In this document: positions 8,307 through 15,289 of the stretch, piece after piece
Layout: each line of letters starts with the position of its first letter
How positions within the stretch are numbered: the first letter of the stretch is position 1
Origin: KBS-96 sp964247975
GTDB lineage: Bacteria > Acidobacteriota > Terriglobia > Bryobacterales > Bryobacteraceae
Reading direction: 5' to 3'
Assembly (NCBI GenBank): GCA_964247975.1
Contig: CAXTWH010000010.1
Location: 1 to 64,000, forward strand
Length of the DNA stretch: 64,000 nucleotides
Made by a program: the position numbers and the translations under genes
Notes under the pieces: generated by a model
What the model was told of the DNA's origin: nothing
Database searches by the model: none
Seen by the model: the letters and a program-made list of their open reading frames with translations, nothing else

Positions 8307-9194
8307 GTGAATTTTTTAAGTGAGCAGTTTCGTTTAAAGGTGGGTCTCGCCGAAATGCTGAAAGGCGGCGTGATCATGGACGTGGTGAATGCGGAGCAGG
8401 CAGTGATTGCGGAAAGGGCTGGCGCTTCGGCGGTGATGGCGCTCGAACGCGTGCCTTCCGACATTCGCAAAGAAGGCGGCGTTGCTCGCATGTCCAACGT
8501 GAAGATGATTCGCGAGATCATGGAATCGGTTTCCATTCCGGTAATGGCTAAAGTGCGGATTGGCCATTTTACGGAAGCTCGCATTCTGGAAGTGCTGGGC
8601 GTCGACTACATTGATGAAAGTGAAGTGCTGACCCCGGCGGACGAAGAACATCATGTTTCCAAGCACCCCTTCAAGGTTCCCTTTGTTTGCGGCGCTCGCA
8701 ATCTGGGCGAAGCGCTGCGCCGCATCGCGGAAGGCGCGGCCATGATTCGCACCAAGGGCGAAGCCGGTTCCGGCAACATTGTAGAAGCGGTGCGCCACAT
8801 CCGAACTATCGTGAAAGAAATGAAGCAGTTGACTGTGCTCGGCAAAGAGGAACTGGTGCATGAAGCGAAAAAACTGCAAGCTCCTTTGGAACTGGTGGAG
8901 TATGTTGCTGAATTCGGCAAGCTGCCCGTGCCGAATTTCTCGGCTGGCGGAATTGCTACTCCTGCTGATGCCGCTTTAGTAATGCAGCTTGGCGCTGAAG
9001 CTGTGTTTGTCGGCTCAGGAATCTTTAAATCTTCTGATCCTGAGCATCGCGCCAAGGCCATTGTGAAAGCCGCTACCTTCTACCAGGATCCGGTGAAACT
9101 GCTCGAAGCAAGCGAAGAACTGGGCGATGCCATGCCGGGCCTCGACATTTCTAAAATGGCGGAAAGCGAGCTGATGCAGACGCGCGGCTGGTAA
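8307..9194 (+). CDS. pdxS: Pyridoxal 5'-phosphate synthase subunit PdxS
   Basis: PdxS is the TIM-barrel synthase that builds PLP from ribose 5-phosphate, glyceraldehyde 3-phosphate and ammonia from PdxT. LKGGVIMDVVNAEQA, VPVMAKVRIGHFTEA-type sequence (IPVMAKVRIGHFTEA here) with the first catalytic lysine, and IRTKGEAGSGNIVEAVRHIR with the second lysine are all intact. The length (295 residues) is normal. The start is a GTG at 8307, with AAGGAGA at 8294-8300 at good spacing. It is co-directional with pdxR and pdxT and most likely in one operon. Confidence 0.97.
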   Translation: MNFLSEQFRLKVGLAEMLKGGVIMDVVNAEQAVIAERAGASAVMALERVPSDIRKEGGVARMSNVKMIREIMESVSIPVMAKVRIGHFTEARILEVLGVDYIDESEVLTPADEEHHVSKHPFKVPFVCGARNLGEALRRIAEGAAMIRTKGEAGSGNIVEAVRHIRTIVKEMKQLTVLGKEELVHEAKKLQAPLELVEYVAEFGKLPVPNFSAGGIATPADAALVMQLGAEAVFVGSGIFKSSDPEHRAKAIVKAATFYQDPVKLLEASEELGDAMPGLDISKMAESELMQTRGW

Positions 9195-9264
9195 TGGGGT
9201 GGAAAACGCTCTGCTGTAAGGCCGGGCGTTCTTCCCTCAACAGTAATTCTGGCTTTTACCTCTT

Positions 9265-9918
9265 ATGGATGATTCAAAACCTGTGATCGGCGTTCTTGCT
9301 TTGCAGGGCGATTTCGAAGCTCATCGACGCACCCTGGAACGACTTGGCGCGCAAACGCGCGAAGTGCGCACAAAAGAAGATTTGAAACAGATTGACGGGT
9401 TGATTATTCCGGGCGGTGAAAGCACCACCATGCTGAAACTGCTTCGCGCTGAGAATTTGTTCAAGGCGATTGCGGAATACGGGCGAACGCAGCCGGTCTT
9501 TGGAACCTGCGCGGGAACTATTTTACTGGCCAAAAAGGTTCTGCATCCCGAGCAGGAATCTTTGGGGCTCATGGATTTGACAGTGGAGCGAAACGCGTAT
9601 GGACGCCAGATCAATAGCCGGATTGTTCAGCTTGAACTGGAAGGTCAAACGCTGGAAGCTGTCTTCATTCGCGCCCCAATCATCAGGGAGGCTGGCGACC
9701 AAACCCGCGTCTTAATCGAATATCGAGGCGACCCGGTGCTGGTGGAACAGGATATACACATGGCTGCCACATTCCATCCAGAGTTAACAAACGACATTAG
9801 AATCCACCAGCATTTCCTTTCCAAAGTGACTCAGCACCGGGATCAGAAAAACGCTTATTCCTCTTCCAATAGGTCCTACAGGGATAATGGTTGTGCAACA
9901 ATTCGTTCTGAACGATGA
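9265..9918 (+). CDS. pdxT: Pyridoxal 5'-phosphate synthase glutaminase subunit PdxT
   Basis: PdxT is a class I glutamine amidotransferase that feeds ammonia to PdxS. IGVLALQGDFEAH is the N-terminal signature, IIPGGESTTM is the oxyanion strand, GTCAGTILLA contains the nucleophilic Cys, and TFHPELTND contains the catalytic His and Glu. The protein runs to 217 residues; the family is usually about 190. After the conserved end (around FLSKV) there is a polar, Ser/Arg-rich tail of some 30 residues that looks like read-on sequence. The gene lies 70 bases behind pdxS. Confidence 0.95.
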   Translation: MDDSKPVIGVLALQGDFEAHRRTLERLGAQTREVRTKEDLKQIDGLIIPGGESTTMLKLLRAENLFKAIAEYGRTQPVFGTCAGTILLAKKVLHPEQESLGLMDLTVERNAYGRQINSRIVQLELEGQTLEAVFIRAPIIREAGDQTRVLIEYRGDPVLVEQDIHMAATFHPELTNDIRIHQHFLSKVTQHRDQKNAYSSSNRSYRDNGCATIRSER

Positions 9919-9956
9919 CTAGCGATGGGGTAGTTCGTGAAGATTGCGAGTAAACA

Positions 9957-10412
9957 GTGAAACGAGTTCTTTTTCTTTGCATTGGAAATTCCTGTCGCAG
10001 CCAGATGGCGGAAGGCTTTGCAAAGCAGTATGGGGCTGACGTTTTAGAAGCGGCCAGCGCAGGTCTGTCTCCGGCTTCTATCATTCAACCATTGACCTTT
10101 GAAGTGATGAAAGAAAAGAACATCAAACTGGAAGAACAGCACCCCAAAGATTTAAGCAGCCTCAACGTTGCTGAGTTTGATTTGCTGGTAAACATGAGCG
10201 GTGTCAAGCTGCCGAATCGCATCCCCGTAGAAGTGCGGGAGTGGAAGGTAGAGGACCCGATCGGCAGATCTCCGGAAGTCTACTGCCAGGTCAGAGATCA
10301 GATTGAGGATTCAGTGATGAAACTGATTCTGGAGCTGAGGCGTTCAGCGCGCTCGAGGTCATCAGAAGGCGGTTCAAAAAGCTTTGTGCGCCTGGTGCGA
10401 AGATCGCGCTAA
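9957..10412 (+). CDS. Low-molecular-weight phosphatase / arsenate reductase family
   Basis: The N-terminus MKRVLFLCIGNSCRSQMAEG carries the CX5R phosphate-binding loop (Cys 8 to Arg 14) of the LMW protein-tyrosine-phosphatase and thioredoxin-coupled ArsC family. The later segments HPKDLSSLNVAEFDLLVNM and WKVEDPIGRSPEVY (with the acid DP) fit the ArsC-like branch better than the phosphatase branch, in which the second motif is DPY. The C-terminal tail from about residue 125 is Arg/Ser-rich and extra. No ars operon genes are adjacent, so arsenate reduction is only inferred. It follows pdxT by 38 bases. Confidence 0.8.
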   Translation: MKRVLFLCIGNSCRSQMAEGFAKQYGADVLEAASAGLSPASIIQPLTFEVMKEKNIKLEEQHPKDLSSLNVAEFDLLVNMSGVKLPNRIPVEVREWKVEDPIGRSPEVYCQVRDQIEDSVMKLILELRRSARSRSSEGGSKSFVRLVRRSR

Positions 10413-10434
10413 GTACTAAAACATTTTGGTACTT
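10411..10434 (+). terminator. Hairpin after the phosphatase gene
   Basis: Immediately at the stop codon there is a 10-base-pair inverted repeat with a four-base loop (arm AAGTACTAAA, partner TTTGGTACTT, one G-T pair). It is followed by TCTCTGATTTTTATC. The stem is AT-rich, so it is a weak intrinsic terminator at best, but its position fits the end of the pdx-phosphatase transcript. Confidence 0.35.
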
Positions 10435-10588
10435 CTCTGATTTTTATCGGGACCATTCTTATTCGCTTGTTACTTTAAGTTATATATCGCCTCGGCATAT
10501 CGATATACAATCATCTTGGCAGGACACATAAGGGGAGCTGCAAGGCTTAATGTGATTCTTCCAAAAACCGCCCTGATGAAAACACATC

Positions 10589-10888
10589 TTGAGCAGGTCT
10601 TCCATCACGGAGCTTATGGGTGCAGTGAAGGAACTCGATAAAGTAATAAACGTTTTAGAAACGATTACAGGCGATCCGGATTATCGAATTGGCGACGCGC
10701 AACTGGCGGGCCTTTCACAGGACTGTGTTGATTTGTCGCGTTTAGATTGTTTTCTGCCCGGCGCTTACGTGGCAGCCACCACAATTCTGGAAGGCATTCA
10801 GGCTGCTCGCGTGCGTTCCAAGCCCATAGCGCAGCAGCGCATGCTGGCAGCTATGGCTATGCTGAGAAACTTGCCTTGCCGCAGCTAA
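10589..10888 (+). CDS. Small hypothetical protein
   Basis: The product is up to 99 residues from a TTG at 10589, or 90 from the ATG at 10616, which has GGAG three bases ahead. It is helical, with an amphipathic first helix (GAVKELDKVINVLETITG) and two cysteines in the middle (QDCVDLSRLDCFLPG). I do not recognise the family. It stands alone, between a terminator-like hairpin and the amine oxidase gene. Codon use and lack of overlap with other frames support it as a real gene, but only moderately. Confidence 0.45.
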   Translation: MSRSSITELMGAVKELDKVINVLETITGDPDYRIGDAQLAGLSQDCVDLSRLDCFLPGAYVAATTILEGIQAARVRSKPIAQQRMLAAMAMLRNLPCRS

Positions 10889-11013
10889 ATTTTTACTTTT
10901 TTAAAAGACCGCCAAAAACTAAACCGGCGAAACAGAATCTCTTTTCGGTAGTCTAATTGAGCTTGCCTGGTGCTTTTTATAGATTGATTGGCAAGACAGA
11001 CTAACATGAGAAA

Positions 11014-12168
11014 ATGATGTTCGATGTCATTGTGGTTGGGCTGGGCGGCATGGGTAGCGCGGCCGCTTACCACTTGGCCGCTCGCGGAAAAAAGGTTCTT
11101 GGCCTGGAGCAGTTTTCCGGAGCGCATAACCAGGGTTCTTCGCACGGCAGCTCCCGAATCATACGAAAGGCTTATCATGAAAATCCTGCGTATGTTCCGC
11201 TGGTTCAGCGCGCCTATGAGCTTTGGGTTCGTTTGGAACAGGATGCTAATGCTATTCTGCTACAACTGACTGGCGGTTTAATGATCGGTTCTTCCGGCAG
11301 TTCGGTTGTGGAAGGAACCATCCTTAGCGCTACCGAGCATCACCTTCCTTATCAGGTTCTGGATGCTGCTGCGCTTCGCCGCCGGTTTCCGGTCTTAAAT
11401 CCTCGTCCTACCGATATGGCTGTGTACGAGGTGGAAGCCGGTTTTTTGCGTCCCGAGGCGGCTGTGCGAGCTCATTTGCAGTTAGCCTCGCGGCATGGTG
11501 CCGAACTGCATTTCAATGAAACAGTGCAGGAATGGAAAGCTGATTCTGCCGGTTCTCATGTGCGGATTACGACGGATCGAGGGGCCTACAAAGCGGCCAA
11601 TCTTGTGCTGGCACCAGGAGCGTGGGCTCCTGCAGTGCTTTCACAATTAGGCATTCCGTTTGAAGTGCGCCGCCATGTGATGGCTTGGTTTCAACCACTC
11701 GGGGGCAGCCTCTCCTCTTTTCTTCCTGATCAATTTCCCATTTACATCTGGGATGTGGACGGCAATCACTGCTTTTACGGATTTCCTGCTACAGATGGTC
11801 CACAAGGGGGCATAAAAGTGGCGATGCATAGCGGCGGTGAGTTGTGTTCGCCGCTCACAATTAATCGCGAGATCACCGATTTCGATATTGAAGAATTAAG
11901 AACTCAGCTTGCACAGTTCATTCCTGCGCTAAACGGTCCGCTGACACAAGCGGTCACTTGTATGTACACGATGACGCCCGACGAGCATTTTGTGATAGCG
12001 GCCCACCCGGAATTTTCAAACGTTTCGATTGCGGCCGGGTTTTCCGGGCATGGGTTTAAATTCACCAGCGTTGTGGGTGAGATTCTGGCGGATTTAGCCA
12101 GCGAAGGTAAAACCAAACATCCGATTCAATTGTTTTCACCGGAGCGGTTCAAAACCGTAATGGCTTAA
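11014..12168 (+). CDS. N-methyl-L-tryptophan oxidase / sarcosine oxidase family
   Basis: This is an FAD-dependent amine oxidase of 384 residues. The N-terminal VIVVGLGGMGSAAAYHLA is the dinucleotide-binding fold, and GLEQF with a following HGSSRIIRKAYHE loop is typical of monomeric sarcosine oxidase and SolA. VLAPGAWAP and the C-terminal AAGFSGHGFKFTSVVGEILA complete the family pattern; the Cys region that attaches FAD covalently is expected near AVTCMYTMTPDEHF, which does contain a Cys. The likely reaction is oxidative demethylation of an N-methyl amino acid with release of formaldehyde and peroxide. The exact substrate cannot be read from the sequence. Confidence 0.85.
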   Translation: MMFDVIVVGLGGMGSAAAYHLAARGKKVLGLEQFSGAHNQGSSHGSSRIIRKAYHENPAYVPLVQRAYELWVRLEQDANAILLQLTGGLMIGSSGSSVVEGTILSATEHHLPYQVLDAAALRRRFPVLNPRPTDMAVYEVEAGFLRPEAAVRAHLQLASRHGAELHFNETVQEWKADSAGSHVRITTDRGAYKAANLVLAPGAWAPAVLSQLGIPFEVRRHVMAWFQPLGGSLSSFLPDQFPIYIWDVDGNHCFYGFPATDGPQGGIKVAMHSGGELCSPLTINREITDFDIEELRTQLAQFIPALNGPLTQAVTCMYTMTPDEHFVIAAHPEFSNVSIAAGFSGHGFKFTSVVGEILADLASEGKTKHPIQLFSPERFKTVMA

Positions 12169-12333
12169 TTGAAACCGGAGGGGGATGGTGCGCCCGGCAC
12201 AGAGGGCGTGTTTTGATTGCTCAGGTCTCTGTTTCTGATTGCTTGCGTGGAAGCGATGAGGTTCCGTCCCTGCCGACAAGCCCTCTTCCGTTCCCATCGA
12301 CTCGGTTATTTGAGATTAGATCAGGAGCAAACG

Positions 12334-12556
12334 ATGCAAAGTGCATACATCGAACAACGCAATGGAGGCTATCATGCAGCCGGAACTCGCATTTCGCTTG
12401 ATTCTGTTATTTACGCCTTTAATCGTGGAAACTCGCCGGAACGCATCTTAAGAACAGTTTCCACTACTCAGCAAATTGTCCATAATCTACTGCGCTGTTG
12501 CTTTTCTGCCGCGAGACTTTGCCCCAACTCCGCTAGGCGCACAGCCTCTTGTTTAA
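12334..12556 (+). pseudogene. DUF433 antitoxin-like gene broken by a frameshift
   Basis: An ATG at 12334 with AGGAG at 12323-12327 opens MQSAYIEQRNGGYHAAGTRI then SLDSVIYAFNRGNSPERIL, which is the standard start of a DUF433 (VapB-like antitoxin) protein. After PERIL the reading frame is lost at about 12450. One extra base there (in CTTAAGAACAG) moves the rest, EQFPLLSKLSIIYCAVAFLP then RDFAPTPLGAQPLV and TAA at 12554, into another frame. Together the two parts match a complete DUF433 protein of about 74 residues. No PIN/DUF5615 toxin gene follows. A sequencing error is possible. Confidence 0.75.
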
Positions 12557-12669
12557 CTCCACGGTGTATTGAGCCCGTGCCGTTTTCTTGCTTTCTGTCC
12601 TCCTTTCTCCTTTTTACCATCTCAGCAAGAGATACGTTTTTCCGCAGGCAAGCTCACTTTCCGACTCGG

Positions 12670-12924
12670 TCATTTTCTCGGTTCACGGCGGTCGACCTTG
12701 CGCCAGAATACAAATAGGGCTGCAATCGCCAGGCCAGAAATCATTAGACCACTCGCACCGGACTCAGGTGCTGCCGAAACAGCATCGTCTAGTATCTTGA
12801 GCCGAGTAGACTTCGCCCATCCCGCCTCCTCCGATCCGTTCGGACAAAAGATAGCGGCCAATGAGGGTTCCCTGGCGGCCGTCGGGCGGTGGTGGAAAAC
12901 CAGGGTCGGAGAATAACTTTTCAA
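12670..12924 (-). pseudogene. Fragment of a PEP-CTERM exported protein
   Basis: The frame ends in APESGASGLMISGLAIAALF followed by VFWRKVDRREPRK. This has the three parts of a PEP-CTERM sorting tail: a Pro-Glu start, one hydrophobic helix and a basic end, used by exosortase systems to anchor secreted proteins. The stretch upstream is only about 45 residues, has no signal peptide and opens at a TTG at 12924, directly at the stop of the kinase fragment. It is therefore most likely the 3' end of a gene whose front was deleted. The hydrophobic tail could also be a chance reading. Confidence 0.5.
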
Positions 12925-13058
12925 AGGAAGGTTATCACCTGACTTCCCACCTCCGGATCGGCTGTCGCGCCGCGCACGTACTCTTCCCGCGTTTCAGCGT
13001 TCAGGTATCCCGCTGTCTCGCAAAGAATCCACGCGGCTCGCCATTGTTCTTCCGTCAT
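12921..13058 (-). pseudogene. Truncated copy of a Ser/Thr kinase N-terminus
   Basis: The reverse strand from an ATG at 13058 gives 45 residues ending in TGA at 12921: MTEEQWRAAWILCETAGYLN, then AETREEYVRGATADPEVGSQ. The intact kinase gene upstream on the same strand starts VTEEQWRAVWILCETAGDLD and continues QREYVQGATADAEVERQ, so the two are clear paralogues. The copy ends just where the kinase continues with VLAVLEELG, and joins the PEP-CTERM fragment. It is the stump of a second kinase gene left by a deletion. Confidence 0.8.
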
Positions 13059-13134
13059 CCCGGCCGTTACGGGGCAGAGTGTGTCGAATTCTCCGGATCT
13101 CTTTCTGATCGTAGCGCCACGATGTTTGTCCTCC

Positions 13135-15198
13135 CTATTGATCTGATGGGTTGCTCTCCTCTGTTGTGATCTCTGTCGTGGAACTGTGGGCTCGCGCGCC
13201 TACGGGGAAACTGAGTCGGTGAGCATTACCGAATTGGTCCGCCACGTAGATGGCGTCGCTCTGTGGTCCGGTGTGCCCTACCGCTAATGTGACTCCGTTC
13301 TCTCGATAACGGCCCCAGATGATGTCGAACTTCCAAACGCTGGATATCTTGCTGCTATCTGGTCCAATTGCCCAAACATGTCCGCCCTCGTCGACTCCTA
13401 CCGAGTTAGCGACAAACGGCGCGTTTAAGTTGTTCCAATTGCCATTTACATATTGGTAAATCGCTCCCGAACTAACAACCACGGTTGTCGTGCCGGTTGG
13501 CCCGGCGGCAATTCGTACGGCATTTGTGATTCCCGGAATGACGTTCCAGGTTGTGCCGTTGTATTGGTAAGGCATTCCCCCCAATCCAATGATGAACACT
13601 GATCCGTCATCCCCCACCGCGATATCCGAAGCCGAAGGCCCGCTGACCGGTTGGAAGTTGCCGAAGGCGTCTTGCTTCAAAATTTGGCCGGAAACCTGCA
13701 CAATCCAGATCGATCCGGCTGAATCGACCGCCAGGCGTATCCCGTACTCCGTTGCCCCGCCGCGTCCCTGGGCCACTACGTTCACCGGCGCCCAGCCTTC
13801 CGTGTTTCCCGAACCGACCAGCTTATACAGCGAGTGATCCGGTTCTACATTGCCATGATTGATCGAGTCACTAAAGCCGAGCTTATAAACCGATCCGTTT
13901 TTGCCAATCGCAAAGGCCGAAGCGCCGTTCGGATTCAGCGGCACACGGTTGAAAGTCAGCACATTGTGCGCAATAATGCTTTGTGCGATATTACAGCAGG
14001 CCTCGTTATCGACGGAAACCACATTGACGCTATTGGGCTGCCAAAAGGCATGAAGGGCCGGCGCTAAGAAGAGAGGATTAAAATAACTCGCCTGTGATAA
14101 CGGGATGAGAAAATCGAGTAAAGCATATGGATCCGAAGAGTCGCTGTCTCCAAAGGGCGTAAGCTCCGCTTGCAGCGTGAGGATCCTGCTGTCCTTTTCA
14201 TAATCCTGCCAGTTGGTCCGGCGTCCGTAAAGGCCCAAATTCCCGTCATCGGGTGTTCCGTTCTCCAGTCGAGACATCTCTAAATTTGGAGTCCCTGCGC
14301 CATGGCCGGTGTACCCGACCAACTTCTCGGCATCGCCGTCGGACCAGACCAGGTTCAATGTCGACGGCGCAGGGTAGAGGGTTGCAATCCCTATTTGGTT
14401 TAGCAGAATTACCCGCGCCGCTGTCCCGTATAGCTGTTGCGGCGTCACTTCCTGCGGGGCCAGCGGCGGACCGTCGCAGGAGCCCTCATAGGTTGAGATC
14501 GTGTTGTAGTCGTTCCCGGATAGCGTGCAGGCGGTTTTCAGGTCGTAGATATACGACTGCTGGTCCGACGATCTCCGCAGGTGCTGATCCAACACTTGCA
14601 TAAAACTATCGGTGAGCAGATTGCTCGTGCCGTTAGTGATCGTGCCGCTCAGTTGAAGAATGACGATTTCCTTCGGATGAGCGTCCAGAAACGCTTTAAC
14701 CTGATCCAGTGCATCCGCGAGCTTAATATCGGAATAGAAACCGTGTCCTTGCAGATAGAAATCTGCCTGTCCGTTCCAGACCGCGCCTGGTAACGGAAGG
14801 ACTTCCGTTCCGTCAGGCTGTAGAGGAACAGGAACACAGGTTCCAAAGGCGAAAGGCGCGCATCCATTCGTTAGATACAGCGTTCGCGTATCGAACCAGC
14901 GCGTGCCATTGTTAAGTTGGCCTGCGAAGTCAACGGTTTGGGTCTTGAAATAAAAGTCAAATGCGGCCGGCACTTTATATGTCGCGGGATCGTGCGTTCC
15001 CGGCATAGCAATCCCCTTCATCGGCACCGTCGCAATATAAGCTCCCTGATCCGCCATCCAGGTAGGAAGGTTTTGTGCCGTCAGTTGCGTGGACGCAAAA
15101 CCCGCAAGCAGGGTAGTAAAGATTAGAATCGGCGCTGCCCTGATCCGATCCCTTTTGAATCGCGTCTGGAAAAAGGTTTGTGTATGTAAGTTGGTCAT
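13135..15198 (-). CDS. Secreted PI-PLC-like protein with tectonin-type propeller
   Basis: From the ATG at 15198 (AGGAG ahead) the protein has 687 residues and a signal peptide (PILIFTTLLAGFASTQLTAQ). The N-terminal half resembles the X domain of phosphatidylinositol-specific phospholipase C: GIAMPGTHDPATY with the first catalytic His, GTRWFDTRTL, then GHGFYSDIKLADALDQVKAF with a second His and PKEIVILQLSG. From about residue 430 the protein is built of short beta repeats of the tectonin type (SIWIVQVSGQILKQD, VFIIGLGGMPYQYNG, HVWAIGPDSSK). It may cleave phospholipids or glycolipids outside the cell. It lies downstream of the kinase and sigma factor genes and carries the shared 5' motif at 15209-15236. 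Confidence 0.75.
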   Translation of the reverse strand: MTNLHTQTFFQTRFKRDRIRAAPILIFTTLLAGFASTQLTAQNLPTWMADQGAYIATVPMKGIAMPGTHDPATYKVPAAFDFYFKTQTVDFAGQLNNGTRWFDTRTLYLTNGCAPFAFGTCVPVPLQPDGTEVLPLPGAVWNGQADFYLQGHGFYSDIKLADALDQVKAFLDAHPKEIVILQLSGTITNGTSNLLTDSFMQVLDQHLRRSSDQQSYIYDLKTACTLSGNDYNTISTYEGSCDGPPLAPQEVTPQQLYGTAARVILLNQIGIATLYPAPSTLNLVWSDGDAEKLVGYTGHGAGTPNLEMSRLENGTPDDGNLGLYGRRTNWQDYEKDSRILTLQAELTPFGDSDSSDPYALLDFLIPLSQASYFNPLFLAPALHAFWQPNSVNVVSVDNEACCNIAQSIIAHNVLTFNRVPLNPNGASAFAIGKNGSVYKLGFSDSINHGNVEPDHSLYKLVGSGNTEGWAPVNVVAQGRGGATEYGIRLAVDSAGSIWIVQVSGQILKQDAFGNFQPVSGPSASDIAVGDDGSVFIIGLGGMPYQYNGTTWNVIPGITNAVRIAAGPTGTTTVVVSSGAIYQYVNGNWNNLNAPFVANSVGVDEGGHVWAIGPDSSKISSVWKFDIIWGRYRENGVTLAVGHTGPQSDAIYVADQFGNAHRLSFPVGARAHSSTTEITTEESNPSDQ

Positions 15199-15208
15199 AC
15201 ACTCTCCT

Positions 15209-15236
15209 AAGCGAGTGTGGACCCCCGGAAACTGCC
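15209..15236 (-). promoter_or_regulatory. Shared 5' motif, copy before the PI-PLC-like gene
   Basis: Read on the minus strand, GGCAGTTT (15236-15229) is followed after exactly 11 bases by CACTCGCTT (15217-15209), then AGGAGAGTGT and the ATG at 15198. The same pair with the same spacing occurs before the kinase gene and before the small ORF at 18894. It could be a promoter for the ECF-like sigma factor encoded in this locus. ACACTC and GAGTGT around the AGGAG can also pair into a hairpin (15199-15218) with the ribosome binding site in its loop. Confidence 0.5.
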
Positions 15237-15248
15237 ATCGGAGGCAAA

Positions 15249-15276
15249 TTCTTTTTCTGACGCCGCGGAAAAAGAA
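15249..15276. repeat. AT-rich inverted repeat between PI-PLC and kinase genes
   Basis: TTCTTTTTC at 15249-15257 and GAAAAAGAA at 15268-15276 are perfect complements around a 10-base GC-rich loop. It lies 14 bases past the kinase stop on the minus strand. It might end or slow the kinase transcript, but there is no GC stem and no U-tract outside the stem, so a terminator role is doubtful. Confidence 0.3.
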
Positions 15277-15289
15277 CGATTGGCGACGC

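Noticed and set aside
12217..12717. A 166-residue plus-strand frame read as a single gene
   Set aside because: Only its middle (from 12334) has homology, to DUF433, and that homology changes frame at about 12450. The rest is random-like sequence, so it is recorded as a pseudogene.
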